Positions 26,120 through 34,827 of a stretch of DNA of 64,000 nucleotides are shown here, one piece after another. The stretch is taken from positions 216,005 to 280,004 of the forward strand of contig NZ_LN651329.1 in assembly GCF_000826525.2 (NCBI RefSeq). The letters are read 5' to 3'. The first letter of the stretch is position 1. Each line of letters starts with the position of its first letter. Source of the DNA: Mobilicoccus massiliensis. GTDB taxonomy: Bacteria; Actinomycetota; Actinomycetes; Actinomycetales; Dermatophilaceae. A program made the translations under genes and the position numbers. The notes under the pieces were generated by a model. It did not search any database and had not been told where the DNA came from. It saw only the letters and a program-made list of their open reading frames with translations.

Positions 26120-26599
26120 ATGCGTGCACACCGCCGACTCCTCGGCGCCGCCACCGCCGCCGCCGTGCTGTGCGGGGCCACCGTCGCCACCGCGCCCCAG
26201 GCCGAGGCCGCCTCCGGCGGGCGCAGCGGACTGGCCGCCGCCTCCGTGTCCGGCACCGCCGCCGCGCACTACCGCGTCGTGCGCGCCTCCGACCTCCGCC
26301 GTCGCGCCGCGACTCCGGCCCGCTCGGTCACCCTCGCGGCCGTCACCAAGGCCGTTCGCGCCAGCGAGTTCACCGACGGCGTGCCGGCCTCGGCCTACAC
26401 GGTGCGCAACCTGCGCACGAGCGGCTCGTGGGCGCGCGTCACGCTGCAGCCCAAGAAGACGGCCGAGCTCGACCCCGCCACGGTCCTGCTGCAGAAGTCC
26501 CGCGCCGGTTGGAAGGTCGTCGACCTCGGCACGGCCGAGGTGGGCTGCGACGTCGCACCGAACTCCACGCTCAAGGCGCTGCGCCTGAGCTGCGGGTGA
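26120..26599 (+). CDS. Small secreted protein of unknown function
   Basis: A 159-residue protein with a clear Sec signal peptide: basic MRAHRR, hydrophobic core, and an AEA-type cleavage site near residues 29-30. The mature part contains LQPKKTAELDPATVLLQKSR followed by GWKVVDLGTAEVGCD. The spaced motif GWKVVDLGT resembles small NTF2-like or secreted actinobacterial proteins of unknown role. Two cysteines (in GCDV and LSCG) could form a disulfide. The ATG at 26120 was chosen over the open upstream frame because of the GGAGG site and signal peptide. A strong terminator follows after 76 bases. Confidence 0.7.
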   Translation: MRAHRRLLGAATAAAVLCGATVATAPQAEAASGGRSGLAAASVSGTAAAHYRVVRASDLRRRAATPARSVTLAAVTKAVRASEFTDGVPASAYTVRNLRTSGSWARVTLQPKKTAELDPATVLLQKSRAGWKVVDLGTAEVGCDVAPNSTLKALRLSCG

Positions 26600-26675
26600 C
26601 CCCCTCGATGTCCGGGGCGGCGACCTGACGGCGGCTCGTCCCGGATGGAGCTCACGCGCACCGCGCGATGGGCCC

Positions 26676-26715
26676 AAGCGGTCGGCGTGGGAACAGGGGC
26701 CCACGCCGACCGCTT
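26676..26715 (+). terminator. Terminator after the small secreted protein
   Basis: A perfect 16-bp stem (26676-26691 with 26700-26715) with an 8-nt loop is followed by TCTCGTCTC. It is one of the strongest hairpins in the window. The rest of this 332-base spacer (to 26931) shows no gene. A TTGACC at 26804-26809 could be a -35 element for prpE, but the -10 is not clear. Confidence 0.8.
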
Positions 26716-26931
26716 TCTCGTCTCGCCGAATCACCCCGGCGGGCGACGACCGTGCTGCTGGACCGGGCGTCTGGCAACCGTGATCGGCCGGGGTTCGGAT
26801 CGGTTGACCCTTCCGTCGCGATCGACGTTCGGATGCTCACGTCCACCGCTCGGCGATGAGGCGGCGCACATCGGTCGATCCGTCGGGCGCCACAGCCCCC
26901 GCGAGGCCCTCGCGGGGGAGAGGATGACCCC

Positions 26932-28833
26932 ATGAGCAACGGCGCCTACCGAACCCTTCACGACAGAAGCAGCTCGGATCCCGCCGCGTTCTGGGCCGAG
27001 GCCGCCCAGGGCGTCGACTGGATCCGCCGGCCCAAGACCGGCCTGGACGACTCCCGCCCGCCGTTCTACCGCTGGTTCAGCGACGGAACGATGAACACCT
27101 GCTACAACGCCCTCGACCGGCACGTCGTCAACGGGCGCGGTGACCAGGCGGCGCTCATCTACGAGAGCCCCGTGACCGGCACCTCCCGCACCTACACCTA
27201 CGCCGAGATGGTCGAACAGGTCGCACGGTTCGCGGGCGTCCTGCGCAGCCTCGGTGTCGAGAAGGGTGACCGCGTCGTCATCTACATGCCGATGGTGCCG
27301 GAGGCCCTCATCGCGATGCTGGCCTGCGCGCGACTCGGCGCGATCCACTCGGTCGTGTTCGGTGGCTTCGCCCCGGCCGAGCTCGCCGCCCGCATCGAGG
27401 ACGCGCAGCCCAAGGTCGTCGTCGCGGCCTCGTGCGGTATCGAGCCCACCCGCACGATCCCGTACAAGCCGTTCCTCGACCAGGCCATCGACCGCTCGAG
27501 CCACAAGCCCGACCGGTGCGTGATCCTCCAGCGCGAGCAGGTCACGGCCGAGATGGGGGAGCGCGACCTCGACTGGGACGAGGTCATGAAACCGGGCGTC
27601 GTCGAGCCCGCCGAGTGCGTCGAGGTGCAGGCCACCGACCCGCTCTACGTGCTCTACACCTCCGGCACCACGGGCAAGCCCAAGGGCATCGTGCGCGACA
27701 ACGGCGGCCACGCCGTCGCGCTGACCTGGTCGATGCCCAACCTGTACGGCATCCAGCCGGGCGAGGTCTTCTGGGCGGCGAGCGACGTGGGTTGGGTCGT
27801 CGGCCACTCCTACATCGTGTACGCGCCGCTGCTCGCCGGGGCGACGACGATCGTCTACGAGGGCAAACCGGTCGGCACCCCCGACGCCGGCGCGTTCTGG
27901 CGGGTCATCGAGAAGTACGAGGTCGCCTCGCTCTTCACGGCACCCACCGCCATCCGGGCCATCAAGAAGGAGGACCCGAACGGCGAGGAGCTGAAGAAGT
28001 ACGACGTCTCCAGCCTGCGACGCCTCTTCCTCGCCGGTGAGCGCCTCGACCCGGAGACCTACAAGTGGGCCTCGGAGACCCTGGGCATCCCGGTCATCGA
28101 CAACTGGTGGCAGACCGAGACGGGCTGGCCGATCGCCACCAACCCGGTCGGCATCGAGGAGTTGCCGGTCAAGCCGGGCTCGCCCACCGTTCCCACCCCC
28201 GGTTACGACGTGCAGGTGCTCGACGAGCAGGGTCAGCAGGTGCCGCCCGGAACCGAGGGCTCGATCGCGATCAAGCTGCCCATGCCGCCCGGCACCCTGC
28301 CGACGCTGTGGAACGACGACGACCGCTACGTGTCGTCCTACCTCTCGGCCTACGACGGCTACTACCTCACCGGCGACGGCGGTTACATCGACGAGGACGG
28401 CTACGTCTACGTCATGGGCCGCACCGACGACGTGCTCAACGTCGCCGGACACCGCCTGTCGACCGGGTCGATCGAGGCGGCCCTGGCCGGGCACCCGGCC
28501 GTCGCCGAGTGCGCGGTCATCGGCGTGGCCGACCAGATGAAGGGCCAGATCCCGCGCGCGTTCGTCGTGCTCAAGTCCGGCGCGGGCATCGAGAGCGACG
28601 AGCAGATCGAGCAACTGCGCAGCGAGCTCGTCCAGCGTGTTCGCCAGGAGGTCGGCGCGGTCGCGGCGCTCAAGCTCGTCGACGTCGTCGTCGCGTTGCC
28701 CAAGACCCGCTCGGGCAAGATCCTGCGCAAGACCATGCGTCAGATCGCCGACGGCCAGGAGGCCATGGTGCCCAGCACCATCGAGGACCCGAGCGTCCTC
28801 GACACCCTGCGTCCGGTCCTGCGCAAGGAGTGA
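26932..28833 (+). CDS. prpE: Propionyl-CoA synthetase-type acyl-CoA ligase
   Basis: An ANL-superfamily ligase that activates a short-chain acid (propionate or acetate) as acyl-AMP and then acyl-CoA. Motifs in the 633 residues: ACS N-domain DPAAFWAEAAQGVDW, A3 YTSGTTGKPKGIVRDNGGH, A5 DNWWQTETGWPI, the hinge region GRTDDVLNVAGHRLSTGSIE, and catalytic Lys in KTRSGKILRKTM. The RDNGGH and HRLSTG details match PrpE/ACSS3 better than acetyl-CoA synthetase (which usually has ...HRLGTAEIE). The ATG at 26932 follows GGGGGAGAGG. It stands alone between terminators, so no prp operon is near. Confidence 0.88.
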   Translation: MSNGAYRTLHDRSSSDPAAFWAEAAQGVDWIRRPKTGLDDSRPPFYRWFSDGTMNTCYNALDRHVVNGRGDQAALIYESPVTGTSRTYTYAEMVEQVARFAGVLRSLGVEKGDRVVIYMPMVPEALIAMLACARLGAIHSVVFGGFAPAELAARIEDAQPKVVVAASCGIEPTRTIPYKPFLDQAIDRSSHKPDRCVILQREQVTAEMGERDLDWDEVMKPGVVEPAECVEVQATDPLYVLYTSGTTGKPKGIVRDNGGHAVALTWSMPNLYGIQPGEVFWAASDVGWVVGHSYIVYAPLLAGATTIVYEGKPVGTPDAGAFWRVIEKYEVASLFTAPTAIRAIKKEDPNGEELKKYDVSSLRRLFLAGERLDPETYKWASETLGIPVIDNWWQTETGWPIATNPVGIEELPVKPGSPTVPTPGYDVQVLDEQGQQVPPGTEGSIAIKLPMPPGTLPTLWNDDDRYVSSYLSAYDGYYLTGDGGYIDEDGYVYVMGRTDDVLNVAGHRLSTGSIEAALAGHPAVAECAVIGVADQMKGQIPRAFVVLKSGAGIESDEQIEQLRSELVQRVRQEVGAVAALKLVDVVVALPKTRSGKILRKTMRQIADGQEAMVPSTIEDPSVLDTLRPVLRKE

Positions 28834-28854
28834 CGCCCTCGGCATGACCGACCT

Positions 28855-28894
28855 GCCGCCCCCGTCCTCGACCACCTCCGAGCACGGGGGCGGC
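28855..28894. terminator. Bidirectional hairpin between prpE and the ABC permease
   Basis: An 11-bp perfect stem, GCCGCCCCCGT (28855-28865) with ACGGGGGCGGC (28884-28894), lies between two convergent genes 67 bases apart. It could serve both transcripts. Confidence 0.6.
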
Positions 28895-28900
28895 GGTGTG

Positions 28901-30172
28901 TCAGGCACGGATCGCGTCGATGACCTTGACCCGGGTGGCGATGAGGGCGGGGACGATACCGGCCAGGGCCCCCACGCCGATCGCGGCGGTCAGGCCGATG
29001 ACGACGGCCGAGACGGGGAACGGGGGCATGTCGACGAGGCCCATCTGCGTAAAAGCTCTCTGTACGAACGGCGCTCGCACGAGGGCGACGGCGCACGCGA
29101 CGCCGACGAAACCGGCGATCGCGGTGGCGACCACCGACTCCATGAGCACGCCCACGAAGATCCGCCACCCCGTCGCGCCGTAGGAACGGCGGATGCCGAT
29201 CTCTCGCATCCGGTAGCGCACGGTCACCAGCGAGATGTTGACGAGCCCCAGCGCGCCCAGCAACAGGATGACCGCAGCGACCCCGAGCACGCCCCACCGC
29301 ACCTGTTTGAAGCCGGTCTCCTCGAGGTCGATGCCCATGTTCTGCGGCTCGACCGGGCCACCGGGAACGCCGCTCAGTTGCTGCCGAAGGTGGGAGGACA
29401 CCTCGTCGGCCACATCGGGGGGAACCCAGGCGACGTAGCTGCGCTGGGTGGCGAGCGACTCCGCGTCCGGGAGACGAGATAGCGCATCCGAGGTGACGAA
29501 GGCCGAGATCATGCCGTCCGGCTCCTCGCCCGGGCGCGGGGGCAGGACGCCGACGATCACGAGGTCGACGGCGCCGCCGGTCGACGCCGTCGACCCGGAC
29601 GACGCGCCGCCGGAATCGGCACCGGGCGGTCCACCGAACGATCCGACGCCGTAGGCCGTCACCGTGGCCGTGCCGAGCGGTGGGCGCCCGAGACGTTCAT
29701 AGAACTCGTCGTCGACGACGATTGCGGGGGCGAGTCGTTCGGCGTCGCTGGACGCGAGCCAGCGTCCGGCGGAGGGTTTGATGCGGTACATATCCGCCCA
29801 GGAGGGGTCGACGGCGTTGACCTGGGCGGTGAGGACGCCCTGGCGGGTCTGGACGCGTAGCGGGACCTGGACCGTACGGGAGCGCTGGGTGATGCCCATG
29901 CGGTCGAGCGCCGCGAGCACGGCGTCGTCGCGACGGGTCGCGGCGCTCGCGTTCTCCACCGATCCGGTCGGCTGCAGCATGAGCACCGTCGGCCGACCCA
30001 TTTCGCGTTCGATCGACTGCTGCAGCGCGCTGCTCAGCATCCCTCCGGCACCGAGCACGCCGGTCATCGCGAACACCGAGAACGCCACTCCGATGAGTGA
30101 CAGCAGCACCCGCCCCTTATTGACCCGCAGCTCGCCGTAGGCCTCGACGATCGAGGCGAGGAAGCCGGTCAC
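28901..30172 (-). CDS. MacB/FtsX-type ABC transporter permease
   Basis: The 423-residue membrane protein has the MacB layout: one N-terminal helix (about 22-45, RVLLSLIGVAFSVFAMTGVL), a large extracytoplasmic domain (about 50-280), and three C-terminal helices. The FtsX block is ISLVTVRYRMREIGIRRSYG followed by IFVGVLMESVVATAIAGFVG. Such permeases couple with an ATPase and a membrane-fusion protein to move peptides, lipids or drugs, or to transmit mechanical force. The start overlaps the ATPase gene by four bases, giving a three-gene operon. The substrate cannot be inferred. Confidence 0.88.
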   Translation of the reverse strand: MTGFLASIVEAYGELRVNKGRVLLSLIGVAFSVFAMTGVLGAGGMLSSALQQSIEREMGRPTVLMLQPTGSVENASAATRRDDAVLAALDRMGITQRSRTVQVPLRVQTRQGVLTAQVNAVDPSWADMYRIKPSAGRWLASSDAERLAPAIVVDDEFYERLGRPPLGTATVTAYGVGSFGGPPGADSGGASSGSTASTGGAVDLVIVGVLPPRPGEEPDGMISAFVTSDALSRLPDAESLATQRSYVAWVPPDVADEVSSHLRQQLSGVPGGPVEPQNMGIDLEETGFKQVRWGVLGVAAVILLLGALGLVNISLVTVRYRMREIGIRRSYGATGWRIFVGVLMESVVATAIAGFVGVACAVALVRAPFVQRAFTQMGLVDMPPFPVSAVVIGLTAAIGVGALAGIVPALIATRVKVIDAIRA

Positions 30173-31053
30173 CGCCCGTCCTCCGTCCAGTCGCCGAACG
30201 TCTCACCGAACGGGTCGTCGATCGTCTCGGTCGGGGGCGGCGGCTCCGTGCGGGGAAGGGGAGCGGTGGCCGCCGAGGCGACGGCACCGCGTCGCGCTCT
30301 GATGCCGCTGGTCGTGGCGAGCGCGGCTCCTGCCTCCTCGACGTCGACGTCGTGCAACACGCCCTCGTCGAGCAGGTAGGTGCGTTGCGAGAGCGCGGCG
30401 ACCTGCAGGTCGTGGGTGATCGTCACGAGGGCGGCGTCGGAATCGCGGGCGATCTCGTCGAGCAGGGCCATGACGGCCTCGCCTGTCGTGACGTCGAGGG
30501 CGCCGGTGGGCTCGTCGGCCAGGATGAGCCGCGGTCGCCGCACGAGCGCGCGGGCCACGGCGACGCGCTGCTGCTCGCCACCGGAGAGCCGGTTGGGCTT
30601 CTGCTGGGCACGGTCGCCGAGACCGACCCGATCGAGCATCTCCATCGCCGCGCGCTCGCGGCCCAGGAACTGGCGGGCGTTGCCGTAGAGCATCGGCATC
30701 ATGACGTTCTCGAGCGCCGTGCGCCCCGGCAGGAGGTTGAACTGTTGGAAGACGAAGCCGACGCTGCGTCCGCGCAACCGCGCTCGGCGGCCGTCGCTCA
30801 TCCGGGCGACGTCCTGACCGTCGAGTTCGAGCTCGCCCGTGCTCTGGCGGTCGATGAGGCCGAGAAGGTTCATGAGCGTCGTCTTGCCGGACCCCGACCT
30901 GCCGACGACCGCGACGTGATCGCCGGGCCAGACGTCGAGGTCGATGCCGCGCAGGATGTGCAGGGTCTCGCGGTTGGGCAGCGGCACCGAGCGCGTCACC
31001 GCGCGCATGCGCAGAAGCGGCGGTGTGGTCGTGGCCGAGTGGTCGATGCTCAC
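30169..31053 (-). CDS. MacB/LolD-type ABC transporter ATPase
   Basis: ATPase partner of the adjacent permease. Walker [10 protein letters not shown] spans residues 51-59, the Q-loop is in [12 protein letters not shown], the signature is [15 protein letters not shown], Walker [13 protein letters not shown] and the H-loop ITHDLQ. The pattern [19 protein letters not shown] with DEPTGALD is typical for the MacB/LolD branch. About 60 Pro/Thr-rich residues extend the C terminus beyond the usual 230. The start ATG at 31053 overlaps the membrane-fusion gene stop by four bases, and the stop overlaps the permease start. Confidence 0.9.
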   Translation of the reverse strand: MSIDHSATTTPPLLRMRAVTRSVPLPNRETLHILRGIDLDVWPGDHVAVVGRSGSGKTTLMNLLGLIDRQSTGELELDGQDVARMSDGRRARLRGRSVGFVFQQFNLLPGRTALENVMMPMLYGNARQFLGRERAAMEMLDRVGLGDRAQQKPNRLSGGEQQRVAVARALVRRPRLILADEPTGALDVTTGEAVMALLDEIARDSDAALVTITHDLQVAALSQRTYLLDEGVLHDVDVEEAGAALATTSGIRARRGAVASAATAPLPRTEPPPPTETIDDPFGETFGDWTEDGR

Positions 31054-32141
31054 CAGCCCGGCCCCGCGGGCATTCCACCGGCGTCGGGGTTGTCCACGCC
31101 CGGCACGAACCGCAGGACCTGCTGGTTCTCCTTGAGCCCGCTCTTGATCTCGACGACGTCCTCGCCGCGCAGCCCCAGCCCGACCTCGTGGCGGGCGGGC
31201 TCGCCGCCGTTCTCGTCGACCAGGTACACGGCGCCCTTCGACAGGCTTCCCTCCACCGCGGTCGTCGGCACGGTGAGCACGCCCTTGGCCGAGCCGAGGG
31301 CGACCTTGACCTTGACGGCGAGGCCGGGGACGACCTTGGCCTTGGGCGGGACGGCGCAGCGCAGGCTCGCGACGGAGGTCGACGTCTCGGCCGGCATACC
31401 CGTCATGGGGTCGATCTGTGGCGCCGCGGGTTGGGCGTTCTCGGAGTCCTCACCGGCCTCGTCCTCCTCGATGCGGGTCGAGTCGCATTTCACCGGTGCC
31501 GCGGTCGTGGGTAGCGTCGCCGTGGCCTCGACCTTGCGGTCGAGCAGGTCGAGCTGCTGTTCTGGGGTGAGATCCGCGACGACGGCGTAGGTGCCGGGGG
31601 AGAGCGTCGCGACCGTGTCCCCGGCGTTGAGTTGCCGGCCGACCGCGGCCTTGAGGTCACGAACCGTTCCCGAACCGGTCGAGATGAGCGTGTGGTAGGT
31701 GAACTGCTGCGCCGGCGCCGGCGCGGCCGGAGCCACCGGTGCGGCGGGTGCCGCGGGCGCCCCAGGCACGCCGGAGGGGGCGGCCGGTGGCGCGACGGGC
31801 TCGACGTCCTTGGGCACCTTGACCTGCAGCAGCCACGTGCCCTTGTTCACGGTGTCGCCGTTCTTCACCCAGATCTTGTTGATCTCGCCGGTCGTGGTGG
31901 CCGCCACCGTCGTGCCGGGGTCGGGCTGCACCGTTCCGTTGAGGTCGAGGGACGAGGAGATGTCGGCCTTGGTCACCGGCACCGTCTCGTCGGCCGCGAG
32001 AGAGGCGGTGGGCGCCGTCTCGTCGCCGCCCGCGGCCTGGGCGCCGCTCGGAAAGAACGCGATCTTGGCCAGTGACGCCGCGATGACGGCCAGGATGACC
32101 ATCCAGATGATCGGAAAGACGTACCGCCGGACGGTTTCCAC
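31050..32141 (-). CDS. HlyD/MacA-like membrane-fusion protein
   Basis: The 363-residue protein starts with one membrane helix (about residues 7-27, YVFPIIWMVILAVIAASLAK). The barrel/lipoyl region has the typical DLNGTVQPDPGTTVAATTTG and VKNGDTVNKGTWLLQVKVP signatures. An Ala/Pro-rich linker (APAAPAAPVAPAAPAPA) replaces the usual coiled-coil hairpin, so the protein would not reach an outer membrane factor. That is expected in a Gram-positive. The GTG at 32141 with GAAGGGGAAC upstream is preferred; the open frame further upstream is Arg-rich and lacks similarity. It is the first gene of the three-gene MacA-MacB-like operon. Confidence 0.82.
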   Translation of the reverse strand: METVRRYVFPIIWMVILAVIAASLAKIAFFPSGAQAAGGDETAPTASLAADETVPVTKADISSSLDLNGTVQPDPGTTVAATTTGEINKIWVKNGDTVNKGTWLLQVKVPKDVEPVAPPAAPSGVPGAPAAPAAPVAPAAPAPAQQFTYHTLISTGSGTVRDLKAAVGRQLNAGDTVATLSPGTYAVVADLTPEQQLDLLDRKVEATATLPTTAAPVKCDSTRIEEDEAGEDSENAQPAAPQIDPMTGMPAETSTSVASLRCAVPPKAKVVPGLAVKVKVALGSAKGVLTVPTTAVEGSLSKGAVYLVDENGGEPARHEVGLGLRGEDVVEIKSGLKENQQVLRFVPGVDNPDAGGMPAGPGW

Positions 32142-32227
32142 CCAGTTCCCCTTCGCCCCGAGACGCGTCGTTCGCGCCGTCGGCCAGAGTCTGCACCGAA
32201 AACGCCACCGGCACATCGGTCCTGGGG

Positions 32228-32261
32228 TTGACACGCGGGCGTCCCTGGTATGACGTGTCAT
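32228..32261. promoter_or_regulatory. Candidate promoter and operator-like palindrome in a divergent spacer
   Basis: A perfect TTGACA (32228-32233) is followed 15 bases later by TATGAC, and a near-perfect palindrome, ATGACGTGTCAT, lies at 32250-32261 overlapping that -10. This layout looks like an operator over a promoter for the rightward gene, although the aldehyde dehydrogenase start is still 120 bases away. No regulator gene is adjacent. Confidence 0.35.
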
Positions 32262-32319
32262 CCGATCACGTCCACCCGCGCTGCGGGTCGAGCCTCTGTC
32301 GGCAGAACCGTCCGGTCGG

Positions 32320-32325
32320 TACAGT
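32320..32325 (+). promoter_or_regulatory. Candidate -10 hexamer for the aldehyde dehydrogenase
   Basis: TACAGT fits the actinobacterial TANNNT -10 pattern and lies 56 bases upstream of the ATG. A convincing -35 is not seen. It is an alternative to the upstream TTGACA site. Confidence 0.3.
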
Positions 32326-32381
32326 GCCGGTAACCGGTGGCCCAACCCCGGGCCGCGAGACGAAGCGACGAAGGAGTCGGC

Positions 32382-33827
32382 ATGACGCAGGACCCGCGCC
32401 AGATCAGGAACTTCGTCGGCGGTGAGTACGTCGACGCCGAGACCGACGAGCGGCTCGAGATCCGCAGTCCCGTGACGGGTGAGGTGGTCGCGACGTCACC
32501 GGTCTCATCGAAAGCCGACGTCGACCGTGCCTACGCGGCGGCGGATTCCGCCTTCGAGGGGTGGGCCGACACCACGCCGTCGGAGCGTCAGGCCGCGCTG
32601 CTCGCGATCGCCGACGCCATCGAGGAGCACGGCGACGAACTCATCCGGCTCGAGGCCGAGAACACCGGCAAGCCGTACGCCCTGACCGCCTCGGAGGAGG
32701 TGCCGGTCATGGCCGACCAGATCCGCTTCTTCGCCGGCGCCGCCCGCGTGCTCGAGGGCCTCGCGAGCGCGGAGTACATGAAGGGCCACACCTCGTGGAT
32801 CCGGCGGGAGCCGATCGGGGTCATCGGCCAGGTCACGCCCTGGAACTACCCGATGATGATGGCGGTCTGGAAGTTCGCGCCGGCACTCGCCGCGGGCAAC
32901 ACGGTCGTCCTCAAGCCGAGCGACACGACCCCCGAGACGACGATCCGGATGGCCGAGATCGCCTCGGAGTTCCTCCCGGCCGGCGTGTTCAACGTCATCG
33001 CCGGAGACCGCAGCACGGGTCAGGCCCTCATCGAGCATCCGACCCCGCAGATGGTCTCGATCACCGGCTCCGTGCGCGCCGGCATGCAGGTCGCCGAGAC
33101 CGCCGCCAAGGACGTCAAGCGCGTCCACCTCGAACTCGGTGGCAAGGCCCCCGTCGTGGTCTTCGACGACGCCGACATCGAGGCCGCGATCGAGGGCATC
33201 GGCACCGCCGGCTACTTCAACGCGGGCCAGGACTGCACGGCCGCCACCCGGGTGCTCGTGCAGCAGGGCATCCACGACGAGTTCGTCGCCGCCCTCACCG
33301 AGTTCGCGAAGAACTCCGTGGTCGGCCTGCCCGACAACGACGACGCGCTGCTCGGCCCGGTCAACAACGCGAACCAGATCGAGCACGTCACCGGCTTCCT
33401 CGACCGCCTGCCCGACCACGCCTCACTCAGCGGCGGCGACCGCATGAGCGGAGAGTTCGCGGGCGGCTACTACCTGCGGCCCGCCGTGGTCTCGGGGCTG
33501 GCTCAGCAGGACGAGGCCGTGCAGAAGGAGATCTTCGGGCCGGTCATCACCGTGCAGAGCTTCGCCGACGAGGCCGAGGCACTGAGCCACGCGAACGGCG
33601 TGCAGTACGGCCTCGCGAGCAGCGTGTGGACCTCGAACGTCGGCCGCGCTCTGCGCCTGTCCCGCAAGCTCGACTTCGGCTGCGTGTGGATCAACACCCA
33701 CATCCCGCTCGTCGCCGAGATGCCCCACGGCGGGTTCAAGCACTCCGGCTACGGCAAGGACCTGTCGATGTACGGCTTCGACGACTACACCCGCATCAAG
33801 CACGTCATGGCCAACATCGAACTCTGA
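32382..33827 (+). CDS. Gamma-aminobutyraldehyde dehydrogenase-like aldehyde dehydrogenase
   Basis: An NAD(P)-dependent aldehyde dehydrogenase of 481 residues. Motifs: TPWNYPMMMAVWKFAPALAA, LKPSDTTPETT, GSVRAG, the general base Glu in VHLELGGKAPVVVFDDADIE and the catalytic Cys in NAGQDCTAATR. The sequence style (QVTPWNYPMMMAVWK, MPHGGFKHSGYGKDLSMYGF) resembles PatD/YdcW, which oxidises 4-aminobutanal from putrescine to GABA; other aminoaldehydes are possible. The start is the ATG at 32382 with GAAGGAG upstream. A strong terminator follows. A second, GabD2-like aldehyde dehydrogenase at 42941 could act later in the same pathway. Confidence 0.82.
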   Translation: MTQDPRQIRNFVGGEYVDAETDERLEIRSPVTGEVVATSPVSSKADVDRAYAAADSAFEGWADTTPSERQAALLAIADAIEEHGDELIRLEAENTGKPYALTASEEVPVMADQIRFFAGAARVLEGLASAEYMKGHTSWIRREPIGVIGQVTPWNYPMMMAVWKFAPALAAGNTVVLKPSDTTPETTIRMAEIASEFLPAGVFNVIAGDRSTGQALIEHPTPQMVSITGSVRAGMQVAETAAKDVKRVHLELGGKAPVVVFDDADIEAAIEGIGTAGYFNAGQDCTAATRVLVQQGIHDEFVAALTEFAKNSVVGLPDNDDALLGPVNNANQIEHVTGFLDRLPDHASLSGGDRMSGEFAGGYYLRPAVVSGLAQQDEAVQKEIFGPVITVQSFADEAEALSHANGVQYGLASSVWTSNVGRALRLSRKLDFGCVWINTHIPLVAEMPHGGFKHSGYGKDLSMYGFDDYTRIKHVMANIEL

Positions 33828-33870
33828 GGCACGAGCCCGACGGCACGAGCCCGACCGAACCGAGACGACC

Positions 33871-33900
33871 GAACGCCGAGGCCCTGCGGCCTCGGCGTTC
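33871..33900. terminator. Terminator between the aldehyde dehydrogenase and gluD
   Basis: A perfect 13-bp stem, GAACGCCGAGGCC with its complement (33871-33883 and 33888-33900), has a 4-nt loop CTGC and is followed by GTCGTCG. It lies between convergent genes and can serve both. Confidence 0.75.
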
Positions 33901-33924
33901 GTCGTCGTACGGGAAGGACGCGGA

Positions 33925-34827
33925 TCAGCGGTGGGCGCCACCGGCATCGACCGCGGCCGGCACCATCGCGTCCTCGGCGCCCGGGTCGGCGGTCATCGCC
34001 CCACCGGCGACCCGACCCCGATGGGTGAGACGCCGTTCGAGCCAGTGGGCGAAGCTCGTGAGGCCGTAGTTGATCGCGATGAAGATGGCGGCGATGACGA
34101 TGAGCGCCGGCACGATGTTGTAGTAGGCGCTGCCGATGCGTTCGGCCTGACGCAACAACTCGGGGTAGAGGATCTGATACCCCAGGGCGGTGTCCTTGAG
34201 GATGACGACGAGCTGACCGACGAGCGCCGGCAGCATCGCGCGCAGCGCCTGCGGAAGCTGGATCGCGCGGAGCGTCTGACCGGGCGTGAGGCCGATCGAG
34301 AGCCCGGCCTCGGCCTGCCCGCGGGGCAGGGAGTGCACACCCGAGCGCAGCAGCTCGGCGAGGATGCAGGAGTTGTAGAGCGTGAGGCCGGTGATCACTC
34401 CGGCCAGCGAGAGGTAGGCCGAGGGCACGAGACCGGAGGCGAGGTACCCCCAGAACGACAGCAGCATCATGACGAGCACCGGCACCGCGCGGAAGAACTC
34501 GACGAACGCCGTGGCCACCCACCGCACGGGGGCGATCGACGACATGCGTGCGAACGCGAGGACGAGCCCGAGGACGGCCGCGAGCGCGATCGAGATCGCC
34601 GCCGCGTAGAGCGTGTTGATGATGCCCGGCAGGATGTAGGAGCGCCACACCACACCGCCGGCGAACGGCGCCCACTTGTCGGGGGAGAGGTTGCCCTTCT
34701 CGCCGAGCTTCCACAGCACGGCGGCGCCGAGCGCGAGGGCGAGAACGAGGAGGACGCCCGCGGCGATGCGCTGCCGCATCCGGCCACGAGGACCGGGAAC
34801 GTCGAAGAGAGTCGCGGTCGCGCTCAT
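33925..34827 (-). CDS. gluD: Glutamate-type amino acid ABC transporter permease, second subunit
   Basis: One of two inner-membrane subunits of a polar amino acid importer. The 300 residues contain an N-terminal hydrophobic segment (IAAGVLLVLALALGAAVLW) and five further membrane helices. The HisM-type signature is EFFRAVPVLVMMLLSFWGYL, and the cytoplasmic loop QAEAGLSIGLTPGQTLRAIQLPQALR carries the EAA-like motif that contacts the ATPase. A Pro/Gly/Ala tail ends the protein. I use the ATG at 34827, which overlaps the gluC stop by four bases; the open frame further upstream is a shadow of gluC. It is the last gene of the gluA-gluB-gluC-gluD order. Confidence 0.85.
   Translation of the reverse strand: MSATATLFDVPGPRGRMRQRIAAGVLLVLALALGAAVLWKLGEKGNLSPDKWAPFAGGVVWRSYILPGIINTLYAAAISIALAAVLGLVLAFARMSSIAPVRWVATAFVEFFRAVPVLVMMLLSFWGYLASGLVPSAYLSLAGVITGLTLYNSCILAELLRSGVHSLPRGQAEAGLSIGLTPGQTLRAIQLPQALRAMLPALVGQLVVILKDTALGYQILYPELLRQAERIGSAYYNIVPALIVIAAIFIAINYGLTSFAHWLERRLTHRGRVAGGAMTADPGAEDAMVPAAVDAGGAHR

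Noticed and set aside
26731..28908. A 725-codon minus-strand frame opposite prpE
   Set aside because: Composition (Asp/Arg/Gly/Val) and lack of motifs mark it as a shadow of prpE.
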